Of a DNA stretch of 46,598 nt, positions 7,070-15,556 are shown in pieces. This DNA is from QEXZ01 sp034660015. GTDB lineage: Archaea > Halobacteriota > Syntropharchaeia > Alkanophagales > Methanospirareceae. Under the pieces are notes generated by a model that saw only the letters and a program-made list of their open reading frames with translations, was not told the origin of the DNA and made no database searches. The stretch is from contig JAYEII010000030.1 of assembly GCA_034660015.1 (NCBI GenBank), positions 1-46,598 on the forward strand. Direction: 5' to 3'. Made by a program: the position numbers and the translations under genes. How positions within the stretch are numbered: position 1 is the stretch's first letter; each line of letters begins with the position of its first letter.

Positions 7070-8143
7070 TCACCGTATATCCATCCTCATGAATTTTATG
7101 TATGTAATTGGAAAGAATACGACTGGTAAAATTATAAGTGCTAAGATGCTCTTCCAGACCTTTTCGAGTGATTCTTGGATGCTCGTTGTTTCGCCAGGAG
7201 TGTAAGAAGAGCTCCAACTGCCGCCATGCACCACCTTAAGATATGGATTAGTTAGCGATATCGAGACCGCCATATAATTGCTATCTGGCGAGAAGATCTC
7301 AAACGCATCTTGAATTGCCCATTTTTTCTCACTATATGCCTTTAACTCTTCGCTATACCGCTCCCATTCCTCTTCTTCCTCTTTATTCATTGGTTCTATA
7401 TGCCCGACGAATTCTCCGTACTCATTTATCTCTATACGGGACTGAATTACAGGTCGTTCAGGTGGCTCTCCAACTACGCCTTTGACGACTATCCCTCCAA
7501 TCATCGGCATGGCGAACGAGAGCGCGAGGACGATGATGAATGCATACATGAGCGCCCTTCCACTGTCCTTTGAAACCGTGGATGCCATAAGTGCAATCGA
7601 GAAGTACGTGAGAAGGCACAGGACCGTAACAGCCCCGAACAATGCAATCCGCCAGAACTCATCGAGGTCCGGCACGATGCTGAATAAGAGGAGCATTGCA
7701 AATAATATGAGAAATGCAATTCCTACTGCAAACACAATCGCTAAAATACCGCCAACTGCCTTACCGTTGATTATCTCATCACGATATACCGGATGTGACA
7801 GCAGCGATTTTAACGAGCCCCTTTCTTTCTCCCTCGTTATCAAATCGAATCCCATCGCAATTGCAAGTATCGCACCAAGAAATGGCATCAGCCCCCTCAT
7901 CCTTTGGAATATAAACAGTATAGAAGGCTTTCTTGGCATCGGATGAAAACCTTCTTCCTCCTCCCCAACCTGCGATATTTGCTCTTTGTAATCTTCCAGT
8001 CTATTGTTGTAATCGCCTATGCCCTGTTCCATCGCAACTGCCGAAATAATGAGGAACAATGCAAGAATGAGAATGAATTTCTTGCTCGTTATGTGGTCAA
8101 TGAATTCCTTTCCTGCGACGTTAAACAATCTCTTTGCGTCCAT
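7070..8143 (-). CDS. ABC-2 type transporter permease (second permease of the operon)
   Basis: This 357-residue membrane protein of the NosY-like ABC-2 permease group has a first membrane segment at about 24-42, a large extracytoplasmic loop, L-I-T-R-E-K-E-R-G-S-L-K-S-L-L-S-H-P-V-Y at about 105-125 (the conserved cytoplasmic region), then further membrane segments. It is a close paralogue of the permease at 9661-10716: both share the R-E/G-E-K-E-x-G-S-L-K-S-L-L-S-H-P-V core and end K-F-M-R-M-D-I-R. It is the last gene of the ABC operon, nine bases after the NEW3 gene. The two permeases probably form a heterodimer. Confidence 0.9.
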   Translation of the reverse strand: MDAKRLFNVAGKEFIDHITSKKFILILALFLIISAVAMEQGIGDYNNRLEDYKEQISQVGEEEEGFHPMPRKPSILFIFQRMRGLMPFLGAILAIAMGFDLITREKERGSLKSLLSHPVYRDEIINGKAVGGILAIVFAVGIAFLILFAMLLLFSIVPDLDEFWRIALFGAVTVLCLLTYFSIALMASTVSKDSGRALMYAFIIVLALSFAMPMIGGIVVKGVVGEPPERPVIQSRIEINEYGEFVGHIEPMNKEEEEEWERYSEELKAYSEKKWAIQDAFEIFSPDSNYMAVSISLTNPYLKVVHGGSWSSSYTPGETTSIQESLEKVWKSILALIILPVVFFPITYIKFMRMDIR

Positions 8144-8152
8144 TTTATTTTT

Positions 8153-9637
8153 TCACCGCCTCCCGTACTTCCTGAACATAAAAGCCAGAGCCAGTATCAC
8201 TGTAACGATGATCACCACGCCGTAGAGGGCTACATTAGACGATTCCTCGACGATTATTCTAAAATCCTCTTCCTCCTCCAGTTGATCGCTTTTAACCTTC
8301 ACCGTCACCTTGTAATCGCTGGGCGTAATATCACCGGGAGGCGTTATTTTCATCGTAAATGTCTCGCTCTCACTGGGTTTCAAACTCGTCACCTCTTTGG
8401 GATTTATCGTCGCAGTCCAACCCTCTGGAGCGCTTATCTCAGGTTTTATATTCGTTATCGTACCGCCCTTACCGGCATTTGAAGCGGTCATCTCGATAGA
8501 AACCCTTTCACCTCTTTTCACCTCGTAGCTAAGCCTGCGGGAATACAACCGCATTTCATAGCTCCCCCTGACTTTTAACGTAAGCTCGAGCTCATACTGC
8601 CCCGTAGAAGATTGAACTAAGCTTGTAAAGTTATATTCCCCTATTGCAACATCGTATGGGGGAACAAACTCCAGATACAACGTTTTCTCTTCTCCTGAGC
8701 CAACGAAGAGCTCAGAAATGTCCTCTTTCCCCTCCTCCGTCTCCTTATACCTGCAATACCAATCCTCGGGTAATCCGTCAATGTCTAATCCATACGTATC
8801 GTCCGCCTTACCACTATTTTTTATCTTTATTTGGTACAATGGATTTTCTCCAACCATCGCGGTCTTAGAAGGCGATTTGCTCGAAACTACCGCATAAAAC
8901 TCTTTTTGTTCCAAAGAAATGATACCCCTGTCTGTCGTTCCACCTATCCTTATCTTAAAATCCTCTGTTTCCTTTGCATGATACCCTTCCTTTACTATCT
9001 CAGCAGTATATTCTCCTTTTCCTAACTCCAGTTCTATCTTACCTTCTACGGTTGTCTTTGCATAATCCACAAATTTATTCCCGTTATAAACACTAACCGT
9101 AGCACCTTTGATGCTGTCCCCGTCTTTGTCCGTAACAGTCAAAGCAAGCGTCCCCTTCTCTCCTTTATGCGTTTCCGTTATTTTAACGTAAAGCGTAATA
9201 CGCCCGTCGCCAATATCAACATGTATCGGAGATTCTCCAACCTTCGCATCTCCTGGTGTCTCTACGGCGAGTGTTACCGTCTTGGTGCTGCCTGCAGGTA
9301 GCAATGTCTTATACACTTCCTTATCGCCGTCCTTAAATTTTATGTCCCAATTCTTCGCTTCCCGATATGCCCACCATCGCAAATTGTAAGTGGCTGTATC
9401 ACCATGACTCACCAGCGTTAGCTCAAAGGTGGCGGTATCCCCTGCTTCTATCATCTGAGCCGTGAAATCGCATCTTATCTCTACTCTCTTCTCCACAACC
9501 CCCACCTGCGCTGCCGCCGGAGAAAGAAAAAAGAGCGTGAGAAAAAATAAAAATAGAGTAAGGATTGGCACTAAATTCCTCGCTTTTGCTTTTACTTTTG
9601 CTTTCATTTTATCCATTTTCCATTTTTCACTTTCCAT
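8153..9637 (-). CDS. Surface protein with NEW3/CARDB-like domains, part of the ABC operon
   Basis: This protein of up to 494 residues has an N-terminal hydrophobic signal (about 21-43, ending A-A-A-Q). A Carboxypeptidase-regulatory-like segment follows at about 150-235 (D-K-D-G-D-S-I-K-G-A-T-V-S-V-Y). Two NEW3-like Ig domains (about 250-350 and 360-455) come next, then a C-terminal membrane helix with a positive tail (R-K-Y-G-R-R). It is therefore displayed outside and anchored at its C-terminus. The first ten codons look like intergenic repeat sequence (AAAGTGAAAAATGG), so the true start may be the Met at 9607. Its place between the two permeases suggests that it is an external accessory of the transporter. 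Confidence 0.82.
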   Translation of the reverse strand: MESEKWKMDKMKAKVKAKARNLVPILTLFLFFLTLFFLSPAAAQVGVVEKRVEIRCDFTAQMIEAGDTATFELTLVSHGDTATYNLRWWAYREAKNWDIKFKDGDKEVYKTLLPAGSTKTVTLAVETPGDAKVGESPIHVDIGDGRITLYVKITETHKGEKGTLALTVTDKDGDSIKGATVSVYNGNKFVDYAKTTVEGKIELELGKGEYTAEIVKEGYHAKETEDFKIRIGGTTDRGIISLEQKEFYAVVSSKSPSKTAMVGENPLYQIKIKNSGKADDTYGLDIDGLPEDWYCRYKETEEGKEDISELFVGSGEEKTLYLEFVPPYDVAIGEYNFTSLVQSSTGQYELELTLKVRGSYEMRLYSRRLSYEVKRGERVSIEMTASNAGKGGTITNIKPEISAPEGWTATINPKEVTSLKPSESETFTMKITPPGDITPSDYKVTVKVKSDQLEEEEDFRIIVEESSNVALYGVVIIVTVILALAFMFRKYGRR

Positions 9638-9660
9638 TTTTCACTTTTCAATTTGCATTT

Positions 9661-10716
9661 TTACCGTATATCCATCCTCATGAATTTTGCGTATGCTATC
9701 GCAAACATTACCACCGGAAAGACCAGTAAGACGAGTAAGTTCTTCCACACCATTCCCAGAGCTTCGAGGATACTCGTTTCCGCTCGTGATTCTCCCCTCC
9801 ATATCGAACGCGAACCAAAAGATACAAAAGATGATTGAAATCTCGGATTGAGAACCGCAGAAGATACTTTTTCGTAATTGCTCTTTGGATCGCCTATTGA
9901 AAACGTCTCTTGCACCCCTATCATCTCATCCCACCATTCCTGGAATTCTTCTTGTATTCTCGCCTGTTCTTCTTCGCTTATGCCTTCGCCTCCAGACTCA
10001 TTTATCTCTTGTCTCGCCCTTCCGGGAGACTCAGGCATGTCTCCAGCGAGATGCATACCGACGATCGAGCCCGCTATGGGCATGACGAATGAGATAACAA
10101 TAAATATCACAAGCGTGTACGTTATTGCGCGGGTACTGTTTTTCGCAATCGTTGAGCACATCAGCGCGATCGCAAAAAACGAGAACATGAACAACAGCGT
10201 AAATCCCATGAACACTAAAATCCGCACAAATTCGTCCCAGGTCGGCATGATCCCGAGCATCATTAGTATTCCTATTGACAATAACGTCATAATTAGCATC
10301 GCAAATCCCAGTGCGCCCATTCCGCCGAGCGCTTTACCATTGATTATCGTATCCCTGAACACGGGATGCGATAACAACGACTTCAGGGAACCGCTCTCTT
10401 TCTCGCCGGAAATCAAATTGAACCCGATCGCTATCGCCAGTATCGCTCCAAGAATGCCAAATAAGATACACATCATCTGGAAAACAAATAGCATTGAAGG
10501 TTTTCCAGGCATCCCACTTGGCGGCATTCCCTCTGGATGCTCCTCTATTTCCGCCATTCGTTCTTTATAGCGCTCCAATCCCTTATTATAGCTTTCAACG
10601 CCCTCATACATCGCCAAGAGCGAAATTATCATCAGTATTGCGAGAATCGCCATGAATTTCTTGCCCATTACGTGGTCCAGGAACTCTTTTTTTGCTACTA
10701 CGAATATTCCAGCCAT
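9661..10716 (-). CDS. ABC-2 type transporter permease (first permease of the operon)
   Basis: This 351-residue membrane protein starts M-A-G-I-F-V-V-A-K-K-E-F-L-D-H-V, with the typical cytoplasmic opening helix. It has a first membrane segment at about 23-40, the S-G-E-K-E-S-G-S-L-K-S-L-L-S-H-P-V-F core, four or five further segments, an extracytoplasmic loop rich in Glu/Gly, and a C-terminal segment ending K-F-M-R-M-D-I-R. It begins one base after the ATPase stop with a GGAGG site in the ATPase tail, so the two are translationally coupled. The paralogous permease downstream probably arose by duplication within this operon. Confidence 0.9.
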   Translation of the reverse strand: MAGIFVVAKKEFLDHVMGKKFMAILAILMIISLLAMYEGVESYNKGLERYKERMAEIEEHPEGMPPSGMPGKPSMLFVFQMMCILFGILGAILAIAIGFNLISGEKESGSLKSLLSHPVFRDTIINGKALGGMGALGFAMLIMTLLSIGILMMLGIMPTWDEFVRILVFMGFTLLFMFSFFAIALMCSTIAKNSTRAITYTLVIFIVISFVMPIAGSIVGMHLAGDMPESPGRARQEINESGGEGISEEEQARIQEEFQEWWDEMIGVQETFSIGDPKSNYEKVSSAVLNPRFQSSFVSFGSRSIWRGESRAETSILEALGMVWKNLLVLLVFPVVMFAIAYAKFMRMDIR

Positions 10717-11643
10717 TTATTTACCTCCTTTACCCTTGTAAACGGATTCCATGAATACATCCTCTAACGTTGGCTCTTCTATTCTCATCTCCTTAATTCC
10801 AACGTTGTGTTCAAGCAAATACCTTGAGATATCCTCTCTTATGTCGGATTTTGCTTCTATGATCGCCCTTCTACCTTTGTATTCTACGTTAAGGATATTT
10901 TCATGTTCTATCTTTGGCATATCTTCATTCGTTGTTTCCACGATAATTTTGACGGTCTTCCGCACGTCTAATTTCGTCTTGATTTCATCCAGTGTGCCGC
11001 GCTCTATCAACGTGCCATTTGAGATTATGCCTATCGTCTTACATACCTGAGCGACTTCGGCTAAAATGTGAGAAGAGAAGAAGATCGTTTTTCCTTCATC
11101 CGATAGTTTTTTGAGCGTTTGCCTGATTTGTAATACTCCTTCCGGGTCGAGATTCGTAGTGGGCTCATCCAGGAAAATAACCTCCGGATTGTTAAGCAAT
11201 GCCTGTGCAAATCCAAGCCGCTGCGTCATCCCCCTTGAATAGCCGCCCACTTTCTGGCTTACGCCGTCAAGTTGCACCAGCTCAAGCAGTTCTTCTATTC
11301 GCTTCTTCCTCTCATCCGCATCCATCGGATAGAATCGAGCGAAGTAACCGAGGTTTTGCTCCGCGGTCATATTGCCGTAGAAGCCGACGTTCTCAGGCAG
11401 GTATCCGATAATCTCCTTTATTTTAAGCGGATTCCTCGCTACCTCGATATCGTTTATGATGCACTTGCCTTCGGTGGGTTCGATCAGTCCCACGAGCATC
11501 AGTATTGTCGTGCTCTTTCCTGCTCCGTTCGGACCTAAAAAGCCGAATATGTCGCCTTCTGCTATCTCCAAATTCAGACTATCTACTGCCTTATTTCCAT
11601 TATACTCCTTTGTCAGGTTTTCTGTTCTTATCATTTCTTCCAT
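10717..11643 (-). CDS. ABC transporter ATP-binding protein
   Basis: This protein of about 308 residues has Walker A G-P-N-G-A-G-K-S (about 37-44), the Q-loop region Y-L-P-E-N-V-G, signature Y-S-R-G-M-T-Q-R-L and Walker B F-L-D-E-P-T-T-N-L-D-P, followed by the H-loop S-S-H-I-L. A C-terminal domain of about 90 residues is typical of ABC-2 exporters of drugs, lipids or sugars. A GTG one codon upstream of the chosen ATG is also possible. It heads a four-gene operon (ATPase, permease, NEW3 protein, permease) with gaps of 0, 23 and 9 bases. The substrate is unknown. Confidence 0.93.
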   Translation of the reverse strand: MEEMIRTENLTKEYNGNKAVDSLNLEIAEGDIFGFLGPNGAGKSTTILMLVGLIEPTEGKCIINDIEVARNPLKIKEIIGYLPENVGFYGNMTAEQNLGYFARFYPMDADERKKRIEELLELVQLDGVSQKVGGYSRGMTQRLGFAQALLNNPEVIFLDEPTTNLDPEGVLQIRQTLKKLSDEGKTIFFSSHILAEVAQVCKTIGIISNGTLIERGTLDEIKTKLDVRKTVKIIVETTNEDMPKIEHENILNVEYKGRRAIIEAKSDIREDISRYLLEHNVGIKEMRIEEPTLEDVFMESVYKGKGGK

Positions 11644-11718
11644 CACCTTCGCCCTTTTTATTTATCCCCCTTCTTCCATAGAATAGCGCCCTTCATCAGC
11701 GCTCATGCATATCTCCAG

Positions 11719-11791
11719 TGGAACAGCATAAAATAGCGAGGTGGAACAGGCGTTCCATAAAATGGAACAAGGTGTTCCGGAAAATGGGATA
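11719..11791. promoter_or_regulatory. Phased GGAAC operator-like array, copy 2
   Basis: Boxes start at 11720, 11743, 11764 and 11786, with spacing 23, 21 and 22, identical to copy 1. Palindromes are GGAACAGGCGTTCC (11743-11756), GTTCCA-N5-TGGAAC (11752-11768) and GGAACA-N3-TGTTCC (11764-11778). It lies upstream of the ABC operon and directly after a PIN remnant. Confidence 0.6.
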
Positions 11792-11796
11792 GTGGC

Positions 11797-11850
11797 TTAA
11801 AGATACCCGATTTCCTCTTGAGCCCACAAATATAAATCCAAACTGTTCTT
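11797..11850 (-). pseudogene. 3' end fragment of a DUF3368 PIN gene
   Basis: Seventeen codons read K-N-S-L-D-L-Y-L-W-A-Q-E-E-I-G-Y-L-stop, matching the last residues of the intact toxin at 6171-6653 (S-S-D-L-Y-L-W-A-Q-E-A-I-G-R-I). The rest of the gene is absent and an in-frame stop precedes the fragment. The similarity continues through the following non-coding stretch, so this is one arm of a segmental duplication. Confidence 0.8.
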
Positions 11851-13092
11851 TTAGCTCTTTCTAAAGAATAAACGCATCAACTCTTGTGCTCGAGCGTCCA
11901 GCACACCTGAATCCCCCTTACTTGCAGACCTCTCATCAAAACCCCCTGCCTTTTTCTGTTCACTTCGTGCCCGTGAATCGTAGATCGCAAAAGGCACCGG
12001 CTCTTTTGTGTGCGTCCTCACGGATACCGGCGTGTAGTGGTCGGGCATGACTAATATTTTATAGCCCTCCTCGCCACCCGCATCTGCAAATTCATCCTCT
12101 AACCCCCTCAGCATCTTACCCACCACGAGCTTATCGAAATCCTCTATCGCTTTCACTTTCAGGTCAATGTCGCCTAAATGCCCCGCCTCATCCGGCGCTT
12201 CTACGTGAACCAGAACAAAATCATGCTCCCTCAAACTGCGCAACGCATATTCCGCCTTGCCCGCGTAATTCGTGTCAATATACCCCGTAGCGCCAGGCAC
12301 GTCTATCACGTCCAGGCCCACGCACCTCCCCACGCCTTTTACAAGATAAACACCTGAAATCACCGAACCGCTTACTCCATACGTATCACAGAACGCAGGC
12401 ATTGAGAGTTTTCTACCTCCGCTCCAGAGCCATACCATATTCGCCTTCCTTTTGTTCTCCGCCGCCCTTCTCACGTTTATTTCATGCCCCTCCAATATTT
12501 CTCTCGAAGTAAGCACGATATTCCGCAATATCTCCTCTCTCGGCAGTTCATCCGCTATTCGTGCACCAATTATATCGTGTGGTGGTGCCCCCCCAACTTC
12601 TTTTTCGCGCTCGAAAGCATAATCTTCCGATTTGAGAACCAGAACATTTCGATAGCTAACACCCGGATAAAGTTCAATTTGAGTCCCTTCTACACGTACC
12701 TGCAATTCTTCATTAAGCGCCGCTATCAATCCTTTTGCCTCTTCGTTCGTTATATGCCCGCCGCTGTAGTCCACTATCCTTCCCTCGCTTTCCGTTATGA
12801 GATTGCATCTAAACGCTATATCGCCTTCATCAAGCGGTATGTGCATCCCCATTGCTTCCAGCGGACCCCTTCCGGTGTGATATTTCGCAGGGTCGTATCC
12901 AAGAATGGAGAGGGTGGCAATGTCACTCCCGGCACCCATTCCCTCAGGTATTGTTTTTACTGCGCCGCAGATGCCCGCGGTAGCAATGAAATCGAGGTTG
13001 GGCGTAGAAGCGATTTGCAAAGCGGTCTTGTTATCGCGCTCAGGAATCGGGTAATCTGCCATTCCATCCCCTATTAAAATCACGTATTTCAT
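11851..13092 (-). CDS. apgM: 2,3-bisphosphoglycerate-independent phosphoglycerate mutase, archaeal type
   Basis: This 413-residue glycolysis/gluconeogenesis enzyme interconverts 3- and 2-phosphoglycerate. It belongs to the alkaline phosphatase superfamily: it opens K-Y-V-I-L-I-G-D-G-M-A-D, with metal ligand D9, then G-S-D-I-A-T-L-S-I-L-G-Y-D-P around residues 55-67, where a Ser is the expected phosphate carrier. C-terminal metal ligands appear in H-V-E-A-P-D-E-A-G-H and M-P-D-H-Y-T-P-V. The length matches the archaeal family. I chose the ATG at 13092 over the GTG at 13098. The gene is divergent from the CBS-domain gene across about 60 bases. Confidence 0.94.
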   Translation of the reverse strand: MKYVILIGDGMADYPIPERDNKTALQIASTPNLDFIATAGICGAVKTIPEGMGAGSDIATLSILGYDPAKYHTGRGPLEAMGMHIPLDEGDIAFRCNLITESEGRIVDYSGGHITNEEAKGLIAALNEELQVRVEGTQIELYPGVSYRNVLVLKSEDYAFEREKEVGGAPPHDIIGARIADELPREEILRNIVLTSREILEGHEINVRRAAENKRKANMVWLWSGGRKLSMPAFCDTYGVSGSVISGVYLVKGVGRCVGLDVIDVPGATGYIDTNYAGKAEYALRSLREHDFVLVHVEAPDEAGHLGDIDLKVKAIEDFDKLVVGKMLRGLEDEFADAGGEEGYKILVMPDHYTPVSVRTHTKEPVPFAIYDSRARSEQKKAGGFDERSASKGDSGVLDARAQELMRLFFRKS

Positions 13093-13127
13093 TATCACTA
13101 AACTACATTTAAATTATTCATAGTTTA

Positions 13128-13138
13128 TGTTTATATTA
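13128..13138 (+). promoter_or_regulatory. TATA box of the CBS-domain gene
   Basis: TTTATATTATA lies about 22 bases before the ATG at 13155, consistent with a leaderless or very short-leader transcript. Confidence 0.5.
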
Positions 13139-13154
13139 TAATTGTAGAGAACAA

Positions 13155-13727
13155 ATGGAAACCGATATACCGCTGAGGGATGTAATGGTACGAGAGGTAG
13201 TGCAGGGAGATAAAGAGTTAAACGTGAGGGATGCAGCGAAGCTGATGAAGAGATACGGTGTGGACAGTATTGTGGTACTTAAGAATGACGAGCCCGTGGG
13301 AATGGTTACACAGGGGGATATAATCGGCGAGGTGGTGAGCAAGGACACAAAACCAAGCACCGTGAGATTGAAGGATGTGATGACCACGCCCCTGATAACT
13401 GCGTCTTCTAACGACCGCCTGTCCGACATAGCGAGAATGATGGCGGCGGAGAGGATAAGAAAGATACCTGTGATAGAAGATGATAAATTGGTGGGCATCG
13501 TTGCAGACGTGGATATACTCGCTGTTTCATCGGAGATGAACACGATACTGGCGGATTTAATCGAGATGAACGTGGACAGGGAGACATTCGGCGGGACCGG
13601 GAGTGAAGGAGAAGGAATAGGGCAGGGGATATGCGAGAAATGCGGAACCTTCTCAAATGACCTGGTAATGAGAGACGGGTTGATGGTGTGCGAAACGTGC
13701 AAAGAAGAGATGGAAACAGAGGGATAA
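13155..13727 (+). CDS. CBS-pair protein with C-terminal zinc ribbon
   Basis: This 190-residue protein has two CBS domains (about 7-65 and 74-130, marked by V-G-M-V-T-Q-G-D-I and V-G-I-V-A-D-V-D-I). The C-terminal part has two Cys pairs (C-E-K-C about 158-161 and C-E-T-C near 180) forming a probable zinc ribbon. CBS pairs usually bind adenine nucleotides and act as energy sensors; a ribbon could add binding to nucleic acid or protein. The partner is unknown. It ends directly against the radA stop in convergent orientation, with no spacer. Confidence 0.9.
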   Translation: METDIPLRDVMVREVVQGDKELNVRDAAKLMKRYGVDSIVVLKNDEPVGMVTQGDIIGEVVSKDTKPSTVRLKDVMTTPLITASSNDRLSDIARMMAAERIRKIPVIEDDKLVGIVADVDILAVSSEMNTILADLIEMNVDRETFGGTGSEGEGIGQGICEKCGTFSNDLVMRDGLMVCETCKEEMETEG

Positions 13728-14675
13728 TTAATCCCCGATTCCTGCTTTCGATACGGAGAACACTGCCTCTGCTTCGGGCAGGTTAGGCGAGTCAACTAAT
13801 TTCGCTATTCTCTTCTCGCCTTTCGACTTACGCAGGTATATTCTGAAAGTAGCAGTATGTCCCACTATATGACCACCTATGGGTCTTGTAGGGTCGCCGA
13901 AGAAGGCATCGGGTCTCACCATCACCTGGTTAGTTATCATCGCCACCGCATTATTGATGTCTGCAAACTTAAGTGCGTCATGTAGATGCTTGTTTATCTT
14001 TTGCTGCCTGTTTGCCAACGTTCCACGTCCTACATACTCACTCCTGAAATGTGCCGTCGCCGAATCTATTATTATCAGCCGTATCGGCTTTTCGGTGTTT
14101 TTTAGCTCATTTGCAAGCTCCCCCGCCTTCTCTACCAGTAATATCTGATGATTTGAATTATATGCACGCGCAACGTGTATGTTTTTAAGAACGTCTGCGT
14201 AATCAAGTTCAGCAGCCTCCGCCATATCTTTTATTCTTTCTGGTCTAAACGTGTTCTCCGTATCCACGATTATGACAGAGCCGTTTAACCCGCCCTTTTC
14301 CGGTGGTAGCTGCACGTTTACTGCGAGCTGATGCGCTATTTGCGTCTTGCCACTGCCGAATTCGCCATAAAACTCGGTCATCGCTTGCGTTTCGAGACCG
14401 CCCCCCAGCAGCTCATCGAAAGATTTTGACCCGGTAGTTAGCTTGCCTATACCCTGTCGCCGTTCCAATATCTTCTCCCCTGTCACAAATCCGCCAATGT
14501 CCGCAGCCACCCGTGCAGCGTTTATTATCTTCGCTGCCGTAGATTCGCCTATCTCCGCAGTTGCCACCAGTTCTCCGGGAGACGCTACGGCTATCGCCTC
14601 TAACGAATTCAAACCTGCTTCACGTAATTTCTCTGCTATTGCAGGTCCAACACCGGGTAACTTCTCCAAGTCCAC
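13728..14675 (-). CDS. radA: DNA repair and recombination protein RadA
   Basis: This 315-residue archaeal recombinase forms filaments on single-stranded DNA and catalyses strand exchange. The N-terminal helix-hairpin-helix domain (about 1-60) begins L-P-G-V-G-P-A-I-A-E-K-L. Walker A G-E-F-G-S-G-K-T is at 104-111 and Walker B L-I-I-I-D-S at about 200-205. Loop regions around Q-Q-K-I-N-K-H-L and P-D-A-F-F-G-D-P-T-R-P-I-G-G are conserved. The usual F-x-x-A polymerisation signal in the linker is not obvious; the region reads G-G-F-V-T-G-E. A T-rich TATA-like region lies about 40-60 bases upstream. It is monocistronic. Confidence 0.96.
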   Translation of the reverse strand: MDLEKLPGVGPAIAEKLREAGLNSLEAIAVASPGELVATAEIGESTAAKIINAARVAADIGGFVTGEKILERRQGIGKLTTGSKSFDELLGGGLETQAMTEFYGEFGSGKTQIAHQLAVNVQLPPEKGGLNGSVIIVDTENTFRPERIKDMAEAAELDYADVLKNIHVARAYNSNHQILLVEKAGELANELKNTEKPIRLIIIDSATAHFRSEYVGRGTLANRQQKINKHLHDALKFADINNAVAMITNQVMVRPDAFFGDPTRPIGGHIVGHTATFRIYLRKSKGEKRIAKLVDSPNLPEAEAVFSVSKAGIGD

Positions 14676-14793
14676 TTTCTCTCTTCTCCTTTTATCGCTT
14701 ATTCAACAATGAATATTATCTTTATACTAAATATTTTAACATTTAAACCCTTACTTAATTTATAGCTATTCCAGTAACAAATTGCAATTAATA

Positions 14794-14830
14794 AAAAATC
14801 TGTGTAAATCTGTGTAATCTTGTGGTTATT
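14794..14830. repeat. Family A repeat, short fragment
   Basis: ATCTGTGTAAATCTGTGTAA followed by TCTTGTGGTTATT is a piece of the non-TATA end of family A, between radA and pdaD. Confidence 0.55.
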
Positions 14831-14849
14831 TTTCGGGATGGCTATAAAA

Positions 14850-15377
14850 TCATAATCTAAACACCAGTGCCACGACTACCGAGCCGTATTTTCCATCTTC
14901 TATCTCTACGGATTTTACTTCCAACTTCTTTTCCTCTATTTTCATTCGTAGTTTCGTTTCCTTATCCCGAACCCGTGTTTCAGCCATCTTATACAACTTC
15001 TCTTTTATCTTCTCCTCCAGATACCTTCTCGAATAATGCCCGTGATGCTCACAGATAACGCCAAAGTCTTTTTGCGCTATCCCTCCCTCATTTTCTTCCC
15101 ATATCCAGCCGTATCCTATACCCGCGCCAATGACCTCGCCAGATGCACCCTCTGCTCTTGACATTACACAGTAGGTTATCTCTCCCGGTGTTACCACCGC
15201 TTCGCTTCGCTCTATTGCCTCCGCTTTTGCTGGAAGTATGGAAGAAACTTCAACCAGATTGCATTCGCTTATGCCCGCATCGTGTAAAGCGAGGTCAAAA
15301 GCGTTAGCCTGCTCGAAGTCCATGCCCGCTCCTGAAGTGACAAAAAACGCATCCGGTATCAATTTCCCTTTTTCCAT
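14850..15377 (-). CDS. pdaD: Pyruvoyl-dependent arginine decarboxylase
   Basis: This 175-residue proenzyme makes agmatine from arginine for polyamine synthesis and, in archaea, for agmatidine modification of tRNA-Ile. It self-cleaves between S45 and S46 (E-V-S-S-I-L-P-A), and the second Ser becomes the pyruvoyl group. Other family marks are T-S-G-A-G near residue 15 and A-S-G-E-V-I-G-A-G-I-G-Y-G. The linker from about 120 to 160 is more charged than usual. It is monocistronic, flanked by repeat fragments. Confidence 0.93.
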   Translation of the reverse strand: MEKGKLIPDAFFVTSGAGMDFEQANAFDLALHDAGISECNLVEVSSILPAKAEAIERSEAVVTPGEITYCVMSRAEGASGEVIGAGIGYGWIWEENEGGIAQKDFGVICEHHGHYSRRYLEEKIKEKLYKMAETRVRDKETKLRMKIEEKKLEVKSVEIEDGKYGSVVVALVFRL

Positions 15378-15428
15378 TTCTGATTCCCTATTGCTTATTT
15401 CTATTGTCTATACAAGAAAATAAATTAT

Positions 15429-15548
15429 TGACACAGATTAACGCAGATTAACACAAACCTTTCTTTCAAAAAGAAAGCTTTATCAAAGAAATTTGTTTTT
15501 CTTTTAGCACAGGTTTTCTTTTTGTGAAAAAGAAAAAGTGTTGTGTAA
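15429..15548. repeat. Family A fragment joined to a family D element
   Basis: GACACAGATTAACGCAGATT (family A) at the left is followed by AT-rich hairpins. The family D core (15489-15540) is ...CTTTTAGCACAGG then the perfect stem TTTCTTTTT-GTG-AAAAAGAAA. The D element lies just after the PfkB stop in the orientation seen after three other genes. Confidence 0.75.
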
Positions 15549-15556
15549 TCTGGTGG

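Noticed and set aside
7482..10570. Long plus-strand ORFs opposite the ABC permeases and NEW3 gene
   Set aside because: They are antisense frames of clearly recognised genes, without start signals or family features.
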